Shown here in pieces: positions 1-9,338 of a DNA stretch of 64,000 nucleotides; the first letter of the stretch is position 1; every line of letters begins with the position of its first letter. The notes beneath the pieces are model-generated. The model saw only the letters and a list, made by a program, of their open reading frames with translations. It had not been told where the DNA came from and did no database searches. Origin of the DNA: Oscarella lobularis (lineage: Eukaryota > Porifera > Homoscleromorpha > Homosclerophorida > Oscarellidae). The DNA is taken from positions 1,054,001 through 1,118,000 of the forward strand of contig NC_089178.1 of assembly GCF_947507565.1 (NCBI RefSeq). Reading direction: 5' to 3'. A program made the translations under genes and the position numbers.

Positions 1-1
1 C

Positions 2-261
2 AAAGCGACCGTAGTGGATCTTGCAAAGCAGCTTGATATTGATGTCGTTAAAGCCGTAAGTGGCCTGCATGCATTTTCTATTCGAGTGGCATCTAGCTAG
101 TTTAGGTTGAGATTGAAAGTGGATCCGAACTTTCGGAGGCCTTTTTGATGGATGAGGTTCATCCCAAGCAGCATTTGCAGAAGCAGCTCTTTGCTAGACC
201 TCCTGGGCCGTCGAATCGTCGACGCTCTTCGCCTAGGCCACAGTCGGCAAAGGAAAATTAG
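2..261 (+). CDS. TWF: Twinfilin, C-terminal end (partial, last two exons)
   Basis: Twinfilin is an actin-monomer-binding and barbed-end-capping protein with two ADF-homology domains and a short C-terminal tail. Only the end is present. One exon runs 2-55 (…VVDLAKQLDIDVVKA) to a GTAAGT donor at 56. The intron is 50 bp, and the final exon is 106-261 with TAG at 259-261. The final exon reads VEIESGSELSEAFLMDEVHP followed by KQHLQKQLFARPPGP, matching the family signature E-I-x-x-G-x-E-L-x-x-x-F-L-x-x-E-V-H-P-K-Q-H of the second ADF domain and tail. It ends in a basic, serine-rich stretch. The rest of the gene lies left of the window. The match is specific enough to be confident of the family; paralogue cannot be assigned. 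Confidence 0.88.
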
Positions 262-436
262 GCAAAGGGATGGGAACGTGAAAATAGCCCTTTTTAGTAC
301 TGGTCTGCTGCAGTATCTATTATTGCATGTTAACCCCCCGATGAATGTATGTATGTATACGGGAAGTGGTGGTGTGTATACGGGGATCGGTGTCGTTGCT
401 AAGTCCGTTGCTACGCTATCTCTTCAGTCCGAAATC

Positions 437-960
437 ATGGCTGAGAATGGATTTTCGAAGCGGATAATAACCGTCGAGAAGACGTTTGCTATGATAAAGC
501 CGGACGCCATCGATAAAGCGGACGAAATTCTCGAGATCATCGAAGAAAACGGATTCACTATTTTGCAGGTTGATTCCGTGGCTTATATACGGCTCAAGCG
601 TATGCCATACTTACAGAAACGACGAGTGCAACTCAAACCAGAACAAGCGAGCGAATTCTACGCAGAGCACTTCGGAAAAATGTTTTTTCCGAGTCTAATC
701 AATTATATTTGCAGGTTAGACCAGGAAATATATAATCTTAGCAGAAAACCGTTGGCTCTACCGTTAGTGGTTCCGTACTAGCCTTGGTATTGGCGAGAGA
801 AGACGCAATTCTTCAGTGGAGAGCTCTTCTCGGTCCAACTAACACGTATAAGGCAAAAGAAGTGGCTCCGAACAGGTAGAGCGGGCTCCTAGAATAGTCC
901 CAGGCGCACAGAAGAGCGGTTTTGCTTTCAAAGCGGTCTTCTAGTAATCCACATCACGTT

Positions 961-1004
<44 letters not shown>

Positions 1005-1548
1005 AGAGTAGAGATGTGAATTTTTTGGCTTTCAAACTTCTCTTTCCTAAGGCTTTGCTGGCACGTCCTGAAGTGTTAGGAAGCAGTACAATCTATATAT
1101 AGGGGGCCTTTAGAAAAAATACGGGATGTAGTGTACTTCCTTTTCTCTAGTCTCAGAGCTCGATTTGGAACGAATGATCAGTGCAACGCTCTTCACGGAA
1201 GCGACTCTACCGGCTCAGCGGAAAGGGAAATCCACTTTTTCTTTCCCGACGGTAAACGCTAATGAACGCAAATCCGATTCCAACAAGAAAAATTCACGCT
1301 GTAGCCATCATCGAACCCATAGTCAAGAGTCAACTGGCAAGTGATTATCTCACTCGAACGCTCATGCCTACACTTCAGAAAGGATTGACAGAATTATGCA
1401 AGGCAAAGCCCGGAGATCCAATTGTACGTGTCAGTCTTCGCGCATTCATTTCCGCAAACATTAACATGCCTAATAGATGTGGCTCAGCGATTGGCTGCTT
1501 CTCAATAACCCGAATAAACCCCAAATTCAACAGCCGGGGAACCGATGA
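437..1548 (+). CDS. NME5: NME5-like nucleoside diphosphate kinase homologue (radial spoke/ciliary)
   Basis: Six exons were read: 437-568, 617-714, 768-875, 1151-1251, 1305-1423 and 1477-1548 (TGA 1546-1548). All have GT..AG borders and the phases agree. The start VEKTFAMIKPDAI is the NDK beta1 strand. GKMFFPSLI, SGSVLALVLARED and LGPTNTYKAKEVAP follow the NDK fold. The segment ASDYLTRTLMPTLQKGLTEL followed by WLSDWLLLNNPNKP is the Dpy-30-like C-terminal helix pair that distinguishes NME5 from housekeeping NDKs. The usual NDK active-site N-x-x-H-G-S-D region is present as NALHGSDS. NME5 is a radial-spoke and axonemal protein in ciliated cells, so a role in motile cilia is expected. The start lies directly before the conserved domain; about 175 bases separate it from the upstream twinfilin stop. 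Confidence 0.92.
962..1000 (+). repeat. (GT)n dinucleotide microsatellite
   Basis: About 19 uninterrupted GT units lie inside the third NME5 intron (876-1150), which at 275 bp is much longer than the other introns of that gene. Confidence 0.97.
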
Positions 1549-1726
1549 GAAACGCGAAATATAACTAGAGTCGTAGATTTTCTTTGGAAGTGCGCATGTG
1601 TTTTTTTTTCGCTCTCCGAGTGAGAACCGGAAGCTTTCGGCTGTTTCCGGGCTCGTTTTCATTTGCTCGACAGAGGGGGAAGGGCGAGACGCGTTCTCTG
1701 TGTCATCTCCGTGACCGCGAGACGAG

Positions 1727-4700
1727 ATGGGCAACGCGCAGGGACTAGCGCAGGGCGCCAATTCACGCGACGCGCGCACCGCCACTGCCAGTCCGACTCC
1801 ATCCACTTTGGACCTGTCCGATCTCACCGCGGCCGAACGCAAGCAGATCGAGACGGTACTGGGACGCCAGTACGCGATAGAAATGGAGGAAGAAGATCGC
1901 ATAAGGTCTGCTGGATAAGTTTACGTGTAGGGGGAAAAAAAGTGAAAAAGTGGGGGCCCCCCTACGTCGATCGCGAAGAACGTCAACTGTCCGTTTACTT
2001 CCGCCGTCTCTATCGCTTGTTTTCGACGCCCAGGGCGCTGAAGAAAGAGCTCGCCTCTCTCGAGCGATCGGTCGCCGAGCGGCGACGCGCTCGCAAGGGA
2101 ATTCTTTCGTGTTCGGTTTGCGGTAACGCTCTCGTTCGATCGCCGCGCGGCGAAGACGACGACGACGACGTCGAATGCGTGTCCGAATCGGGCGAAACGT
2201 GCCACGAATGTTCGAACGTCTGCTGTTCCCGATGCGGAGCGGCGACGGCAACGAAAGCGGAGGTGAATAGGCGAGAAAATCGCGCGCGAAGAATGCACTT
2301 TCGTTTTTTTCCTTATCCCTCTCTTTCCTTCCCCGTTCGAAAGACCCAGTGGCTGTGTAAGATATGCGCGAAGAAACGCGAATTCATCATGAAATCGGGA
2401 CTCTGGCATCGCCGCCAGTCAAACGCTACTCTCACAGGACAGGTAAGAGGAAAAAAAACCGTTTTAAATCTAAGCCACCAAATGCGATCATTTTTTTTTA
2501 AGTCGCCGCCGCCGCGTCCGGCGCCCTATCAAACGACACTGCATCCGACAATCACTCTCACGTCGCCCGATTTCGACGACGGTCACGTGCTCCTGGGCGA
2601 TCGTCATCCTTCCCACCGAAGTGCCAGTAATAGCAGCGGCAGTTCGGAAGTGGGCGGATTCACGCCCCCCTACGACGTCGAAGTGCCCGTATCGCACGCG
2701 AACGGGAACGGGAGCGGGGGCGGGCGACGCAAAACGGAATCGATGATGCGACGCGAGAAACGCGCCGCCGAGATCTCGAGCGACGGCGATAGCAGCGCCG
2801 GCGAAATAAAAACGCGTCGACGACGTTTGCCGGATTTGCCGGCCGACGTGGCGGCGAAACCGTGGGCATCTCCGGCGGCGGCGGCCAAGTATCGAGAAAA
2901 AATGGCGACGCTTCCGAACGGGGATTTGATGACGGAAGCGCGCCTATCGCAATTGATACAGGAGAGCGACGCTCTTTATGCCATAGCCGGCGTGCCGGCG
3001 CCTCCTCCTTCGTCGCCCGTCGCGCCCCGGTTGCAGGAGTCGCAGCGGCGGGATAGTCATACGAGCGTCGATGAGCCCGGTCACCCGTACGCGCGAATTG
3101 GATTCCGAATTCACGTCGAAGATAACGGCAATGACGACGACGTGCCCGATCCTGGTTACGAGAAAGTGCGCGTTCGTAGGGAGAAAGATGCTGTTGGCTA
3201 TTCGAGACTTGAAGGGACGGGTAGAAGTATGTCTTTTGTTTGTGGGAAGACGAGGGGGATTTTTTTTGAGGGGTTTGCTTTCCTAGGTTCCGATCCTTCT
3301 TACGCTTCTGTTGCGGAGAAATCTTCTCCGACTCGCGTCGACCAATTGTACGCTCAGGTTGATAAGAAGAAGAAGTCTAGGAAGGATCGAGACAAAGACG
3401 CGGCGTCAGCGATGGCTCTTTACGCTCAAGTGAAAAAGGAGAAGAAGAAGAAGAAGACAAAGACGTCGACAACTGAAAACGAAGAGAAGGAAAAGGAGCA
3501 TCAAGATCCATCTAGCCTTTACGCCAAAGTAGATGAAAAAATCAATAATATATATTCATATATGACGAATGTAGGTGGATAAAAGTAAGAAGACCAAGAA
3601 GACCAAGAAGGAGATCAAACCGATCGACGCAGAAAAACTCTGCACAGGCAATTGGGATAATTTAAAAGTGAAATTCTTCACTGGTACTTTAGAGACCACA
3701 TCGCCATCAAAATCAGCTCAGATGACGAAGAAACCAACGCGACTGCCGCACCAAGCACCCAATACGACTCGCGTTCGACTCGAAAGCATTCAAAGTCCAA
3801 AGGGTATAGTCAAAGCTCGAATGGCGCTGTTCGAGAACATGTCGTCGCCGACGCCGGCATCTCTTCCACCAAAAGTGCGAACACAATGAATAGATGCAAT
3901 AGAAGTAAATACGTCGGGGTTTTTTGGTTTGCGCGTAGGCAAAGCCAGAGTCGCTGTCGCTGGCGAAGGAAAGCAGCGAGGAGGAGAGAAAAGAAGACGA
4001 TAACGACGAAAAGGAGGAGGAGGAGGCGGAGGAGGGGGAGATTACGGCTGAGGGATCTCGGTTAGAAATTAATGGAAATGTTGTGCACGCGTGTTAAGTA
4101 ATAAAACGTTGAATTATGTACTAAAGCGGATCTTCCGTCTTGCGATCGCTCTCGCCGTCGTCGGTGACGTCGTATTCGAGTTCGATTGCTAGTATTAGCG
4201 TTCACATGAGAGAGTCTCCCAAGCCGCCGGTCATTGTGAAGTCAAGTAAGCTGGACCCCACGTGGAGGAATGGAAGTCGTTGGAAGGGGGCGACTTTTAT
4301 TAGATGAGGAAATCGTAGAAGTGTGTCTCCGTCAGTCAACTGTAAGAAGCGGGGATCATCCCTTTGGGCTCGGTTTCGCATCCAACGGAGTCAAGGTAGC
4401 GTTAGCGCTACAGCGTTGATAGTTGAATTTTTTAGGGGTGGTTGGCTTTATTTTTTTAGTTGTTTGTTCAGCACGTCGATCGTCCCGCCGACGAGTGTTC
4501 TCGGATTGACGTCGGGGACGAGTTGGTTGGCATCGACGACGAGACGTATTCTGCAAACGATGCCGATCGCGTGCGAGAATTATTGGCGCAACGCGACTCG
4601 GTCAAACTGAAAATCAAACGAAAAACGAAAAAGGGTACGCACGCGAATTCGTCCAGTTCGACGCTTTTGACTTTTTCCAAACTTGAAGTCTTTGAAGCAG

Positions 4701-6065
4701 TCAATTAGAAAGAAAGTTTGATAGATGACTCTTGACAAAAAAAACAATTTCGAAATCCATTTCAATTCTCTGACAACGCTGTCCTCTCTCCTAGGATCAG
4801 CCTTCAAGGAGAAACTCAAGGAGAAACAGCGCGAAAGCAGTCCTGAATTCTCATTGGCAGAAGCCGTACGCGATAGTCCCAAACCAGATTCCGGATCTCA
4901 ACTCGGAACTCTCAACGAAGAAGAAGTAGATCACGAGGATGATGATGATGATGAGGACGAAGGCGGAAGAAAGAAGAGCGAAAGCGTTTTCTATCGAGAC
5001 TCCGGTCTCGAAGCGGAACTCTTCTCTCCGCTAGCCACATCGTCTCCCTTGGACGGCGTCTCTCGGCCGGACAGCGCGGCGAAGAAAAAAGCGTCGAGAC
5101 AGGGAAAAATGAAGCTGTTCTTTCAGCGATACTCTCAGCCGTTTGGAAGAGAAGCGAATAGGACGACGAGCTTGCGTTCAACTGGAAGCGCCGAAGGTCT
5201 GAATGCGACCCGTGCGTGCGTCATAAACAAAGCGACGTCGCTACCGAGAAATCTAGTCGGGTCAATGAGGGAACTGGGGAAGTTTGGTGATGACCAGGAG
5301 TTGTCATCGTTGTCTGAGTAAGTACGGTACGGAGCCCCGCTGTTACATCAGTGATGAGATGTTTTTTTTGGATGGAATAGGTCCTTGTCATTGAACGAGG
5401 ATTTAGTTTGTTGTTCAGAGACGCTGGAGGAGAAGGCGCACGGTGATTCGAATTTGGAGTGGCATTTGGGAAAGGGGCAAATCCTAAATCTGACGGAAAA
5501 TGGTACGTCGGCTTGCTAGAGGGATTTAATCGAATACTTTTACAGGCGAAACTCCTTCATCCGCTGGGAAAGTCTATCTATCCCTCGTGTACATGAATCA
5601 TACGTTGACCGTTGAAATGATTGAGGCTAGAAATCTAATCGGTCAACGACAATCAGGAGTTCAAAGTAAGAAGATGGCATGCATTTTTGTGGCATTTTAT
5701 TAAGAGAATCGTCTGCTCTCTAGTTCCTTATGCCAAAGTGTACCTGTTCTCGTCCGGTAACGAGCGACTGGCAAAGCAGAAGACGAAACTGGCGACGCGC
5801 GCCGTCGATCCGGCCTTTTATGACCGAATGCACTTCAAGGATGTCGATCTTGAAAAGAAATATCTGCAGGTAGACGTAGATGAATTCGAATCCATCGTTT
5901 TCGCTTCTTTCTTCGCAGGTTATGATATGGCGACGATCGGGTCCTGCCGTCTTTTCGAAGAGGCGGTGCATCGGTCACACTTTTATCTCGTTGGACGGCC
6001 TTGAATTGACGACGAAGATCACCAACTGGTATGAATTATTCGTCCCGTCTGATATGAAATTGTAG
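1727..6065 (+). CDS. RIMS: RIM-like (Rab3-interacting molecule) Rab effector: zinc finger, PDZ, C2
   Basis: RIM proteins bind Rab3/27 and organise vesicle docking and calcium channels at secretory sites. The order here is typical. The first exon has DLSDLTAAERKQIETVLGRQ, the helix before the RIM/rabphilin zinc finger. Eight cysteines follow (CSVC, CHECSNVCCSRC and, after an intron near 2263-2343, WLCKICAKKREFIMKSG). A long disordered region (about 2510-4250) is followed by a PDZ domain around 4305-4640 (PFGLGF loop, then ECSRIDVGDELVGID), a second disordered region, and one C-terminal C2 domain at about 5540-6065 (KVYLFSSGNERLAKQKTK, ISLDGLELTTKITNWYELF) resembling RIM C2B. Only one C2 is visible; vertebrate RIM1/2 have two. 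The disordered region holds five YxxV motifs. Exon junctions there are approximate. One junction near 4090-4127 is weak and is followed by AATAAA, so two adjacent genes cannot be excluded. Confidence 0.8.
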
Positions 6066-6304
6066 CGAGTAAGCCCCACACCACCAAAAAACGTCTTAGA
6101 CCAGCACTGAACATTTGATATTAGAGCGAGTGTAGACCAAAAGAATAGCGAGCGCAGTGAAGACAAACGAACGATTTACTAGTCTAACAACATGCGCAAC
6201 TTTTGCAAAGAATTTCTAGGCAGTTTTCTCTTCGTTATGTTGATTGATCGTCCCCCTTCCAAACACTCGTATCAAATCGCTGTGAATTCTAAATGCGATA
6301 CTTC

Positions 6305-6310
6305 AATAAA
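6305..6310 (+). other. AATAAA polyadenylation signal, probable 3' end of the RIM-like gene
   Basis: A canonical AATAAA lies 240 bases after the RIM-like stop codon and before the convergent ceramide kinase stop. It is the only such hexamer on the + strand clearly placed for this gene. Confidence 0.5.
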
Positions 6311-6329
6311 ACAAAACGCCGAAGTTCTA

Positions 6330-6379
6330 TTGATTATCCAAACTCCTCGCTTCCGATTCACGGACGTTTGGATAATCAA
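6330..6379. repeat. Perfect 14-bp inverted repeat (hairpin) between convergent genes
   Basis: TTGATTATCCAAAC (6330-6343) is followed by its exact reverse complement GTTTGGATAATCAA (6366-6379), with a 22-nt loop. It lies in the 348-bp space (6066-6413) between the RIM-like stop and the opposing ceramide kinase stop. No coding sequence was recognised in that space. It could fold in transcripts from either strand. Confidence 0.85.
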
Positions 6380-6413
6380 GAGAAAAATAAATTAAAAGTG
6401 GACCGCCCTTCAG

Positions 6414-9084
6414 CTAAACTAAGTTTAGATAAGCAGACCTCCCCACACTTAGTAGAAGAACCGACTGACTGACTGACCTAATATCGACGAAAGCTTCTCT
6501 CACTGGCTCCCCATCGACGGCCCATATCGACTTATCCTCCTCGTTGACGCCGCTCTCGTCGAAATGAGTCATCGGCCCGCCGGGAGGAAGCGGCATCGAC
6601 GCTCGCGCCGCCTGCTTGCGCACCAACGTATCACCGGCCGCCGTCGTTCGAATTTCCTTGATGGTGTGCCTGCGCGGACGAAAGCCGCGCACGGAAAACG
6701 TGGCAAGACGCTGTCGAAGGCTGACGCCGAGACCGCGACGCGGTTGCCGCTGTTGATGCGAGAGAAGAGCATCGTCGGACGCCACGCTGGACGGCGACGT
6801 TCCTCGGATGGATGCGGCGGGGGCCAAGGTGCTTGGATCTTCTGCCGCCTCTTCAACTTCGAAGTTTACAGCAGCTGGAGAAGATTCTCGTTCCTGTTCT
6901 GGTTTTTCGTCACCGTCGTCGTCAGCGGCGGCGGCGGCGGCTGCCGAGGATTCTTCGTTTTCGATGACAATCGTCGGCGGCGAGGCTGCAGCGGGTGGCG
7001 GCGAACTGCCGGCGTTGTCGTCGTCTTCTGTTTCTTTGGATTTCTTCTCCATGTAGGGTCGTAAGCGAACGGCTCTCACGCGATGCGAACTGACGAAGTC
7101 GAATTCGTCCTGATATAGGGAGTGAGTGAGTCGAGTTGAGAGCCACTATGCCCCCCTCTGTTTCTCGTCTCACCGGTTTCTTTCCTGATCGCGTGAACCG
7201 CATGTTATAGTTGATCAGTTGAGTGCGCTGGCATTCTTCGATGATGACCAACTTTCCCAAGCCGTCGCTGTCCTTCACGCCGGACCAAAGACCGTCGGGA
7301 TGAGCGTCGGATGCCATGCAGAGAGAGGCGACGTTGACACCGGCAACGGTGCCCTTGACTGCTCGCCAATTCGCAACTAAGGGGTAAAGACGCGGAAATT
7401 TCACGTAATAAGGGGTGCACTATATTTCTGGGGTCGTTTGTTACCTGTTCTTGTTGCTTCAGTGCCCCCCTCGCTGGATACAGACTCCTTTTCTTCTTCA
7501 ACGGCGAGATAGTGAACTTCACATGGGTATCGTCTGGAGAAGGAGACAAAAAGGATAAAATGTGCAAGGTGTGCGTGTACTTGGCCACTTTTACTTGTGG
7601 TGACGGACGGCTGGAAGTGCAGAGAGTCCCACCTTGCCAAACCAAGTGTGCTTCTTTGCTTGGAAGATTATTTCAGCTGGGAATCCGTAGCCAAGATCAA
7701 TTCCAAAACGAAGAATTTTGTTTGTTTTAGATATGGACATGACGTCAATATTGTGGGATTTTCCTAAGCGGAAGTGAAGAGCGACGGAGACGGGGTCGAA
7801 ACGGCAAACGTACCCAGGAGAATCTGCAGCGCCGAGGTGAGAGGATCGACTGTCCCGTAGACGCTACTTGCAATGGTGTTGTGAGTTCCTGAGTCATTAC
7901 AGTGTAGTTATTCGAAATGAGCGGCTCACATCATAACAGCATAACAGCTCTGTCTTACCAGTTGGAACGATTCCTATTCGGAAATCACAGCGATTCACGA
8001 AATCAGGCGTGACGCCAAGGCAAGTCACTCTTAGCAATCCGTCAATCAGTTCGTTGACAGATCCGTCACCCCCAACAACAACAACCCTACATATCAATAT
8101 TATTGACTAAGGTCTTATAAATATACCGTAGGTATGTTACCCGTCATAGCAATCCAAATCTATCTCTTTCAGCACTGTTGCTATGTGACCGGGCCGTTCA
8201 GTCACTACAGAATATCACTGCGGGGGCGTGGCGAAACCCTATTGGCTGACACGCACCTGTTACGTCATCGCGTTCCATCCGAATTTCCGCGATGCTAAAG
8301 ACGCGCAAAACCTCCTCGTGAAAAATTCGTATGCCGCGCTTCTTTCCGGCAGCCGGATTGATGAAAATCTTCAGTCGCCGAGGCCGCGGCGTCGACGCTG
8401 CCACGGTCGAAAAGAAAGGGTCAAGGAAAAAAAAACGATCGCGATTCGATCGAAACGCTCACATTTCGCCGTCACTTCGATTCGACTCGACCAGCGCCGA
8501 TTCGCCTGAATGTTGGCGCAGTCGAAGTGAATGCGACGCTCGCGCCATTTTCGCTTCTTCGTGTTGATGCTGAAGACGGTGAAGCCGACCGGTTCGACTT
8601 CACGTGACTTGGGGATCTTTCTCAGTTTCGGCTTCGCGCCAAGAATCGTCGTCATGAGAATCTTTTCGTGCGATTCGACGGCGCGAACTACAGTCGAAGA
8701 AGGTTCGAGTCAGCGACTCGTCTTCCATTTTCTCTCACCTGATCCGGTTCGCTTGTCCGTTTTGGCTCGATCGGGCCAGTAGACGATTCGCGTGTCGTTT
8801 ACGTTTACTTTGTGTCGCTTGCCGTCAATTACGAAGACGGCTTGCCACGAACCGTCGTCTTGCGCCACCACCATGTCGAGCTCGCCGGCGAGCGGTCGCG
8901 TCCTCGACGGAATATCCGTTTCGTCGGGCTCTTCGTCCCCATTCTCTTTCGTCGTCTCCTCGTTCTTCTCGTTTTTGTCCTCTTTGGCGTCGACGACGTC
9001 GGCGGTAGTGCTGTCGTTGTGCGCTTCGATGCGATCTCCGTCTTCTGCGACGGCAACAGCCGCCGCTTCGCCGTCAGAAGCCAT
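6414..9084 (-). CDS. CERK: Ceramide kinase (CERK family lipid kinase)
   Basis: CERK phosphorylates ceramide to ceramide-1-phosphate on Golgi and other membranes. Reading from 9084 (MASDGEAAAVAVAED), an acidic leader leads to a PH-like domain (SWQAVFVIDGKRHKVNVND, then VGFTVFSINTKKRKWRERRI, which matches the CERK F-T-V-x-x-x-K-R/W strand). The catalytic lipid kinase domain begins RLKIFINPAAGKKRG near 8370. VVVVGGDGSVNELIDGLL followed by FRIGIVPTG (about 7950-8085) is the nucleotide-binding GGDG motif. Later exons give VANWRAVKGTVAGVNVASL and LWSGVKDSDGLGKLVIIEE, the CERK C-terminal lobe, and DEFDFVSSHRVRAVRLRPY. The last exon adds a long low-complexity acidic and alanine-rich tail not seen in human CERK. 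Several short introns were read; the exact stop in the tail is less certain. The start is head-to-head with GRAMD4. Confidence 0.85.
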
Positions 9085-9338
9085 TTGTGTACAAATCTCT
9101 AGCAGGTTACAGTGGTTACAGTACAGTAGGCCTATCGTTACGGGAGTTCGTAACAACAATAAACTAAGCAAATTTTTGTGGTACATTTTTGCGGTGCAGA
9201 GAGGTGCAGAGTCAGAGATGACGCATTTTTAATTAATTTCCCGAAGCCAGTCAGCGTCCGCCAGCGTCTGATCACAGATACTGTAGTAGACGCATCCGGG
9301 ATCCTCTTAGCAGAACTTTTCGGCACATTGAGTCGGCA
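9085..9338. promoter_or_regulatory. Shared promoter region of divergent CERK (-) and GRAMD4 (+)
   Basis: Only 254 bp separate the two start codons. A TGACGCA CRE-like site lies near 9220. No TATA box was evident. Shared regulation is inferred from the spacing alone. Confidence 0.5.

Noticed and set aside
152..781. 209-codon frame across the twinfilin end and NME5 start
   Set aside because: It crosses a stop in the twinfilin frame and two NME5 introns; only its middle part is real NME5 exon sequence.
4081..4130. Stop codon and AATAAA after the acidic stretch in the RIM-like gene, as a gene end
   Set aside because: A phase-compatible though weak donor/acceptor pair carries the frame into the PDZ exon, and the domain order makes one gene more likely. 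Kept as an alternative in the gene entry.
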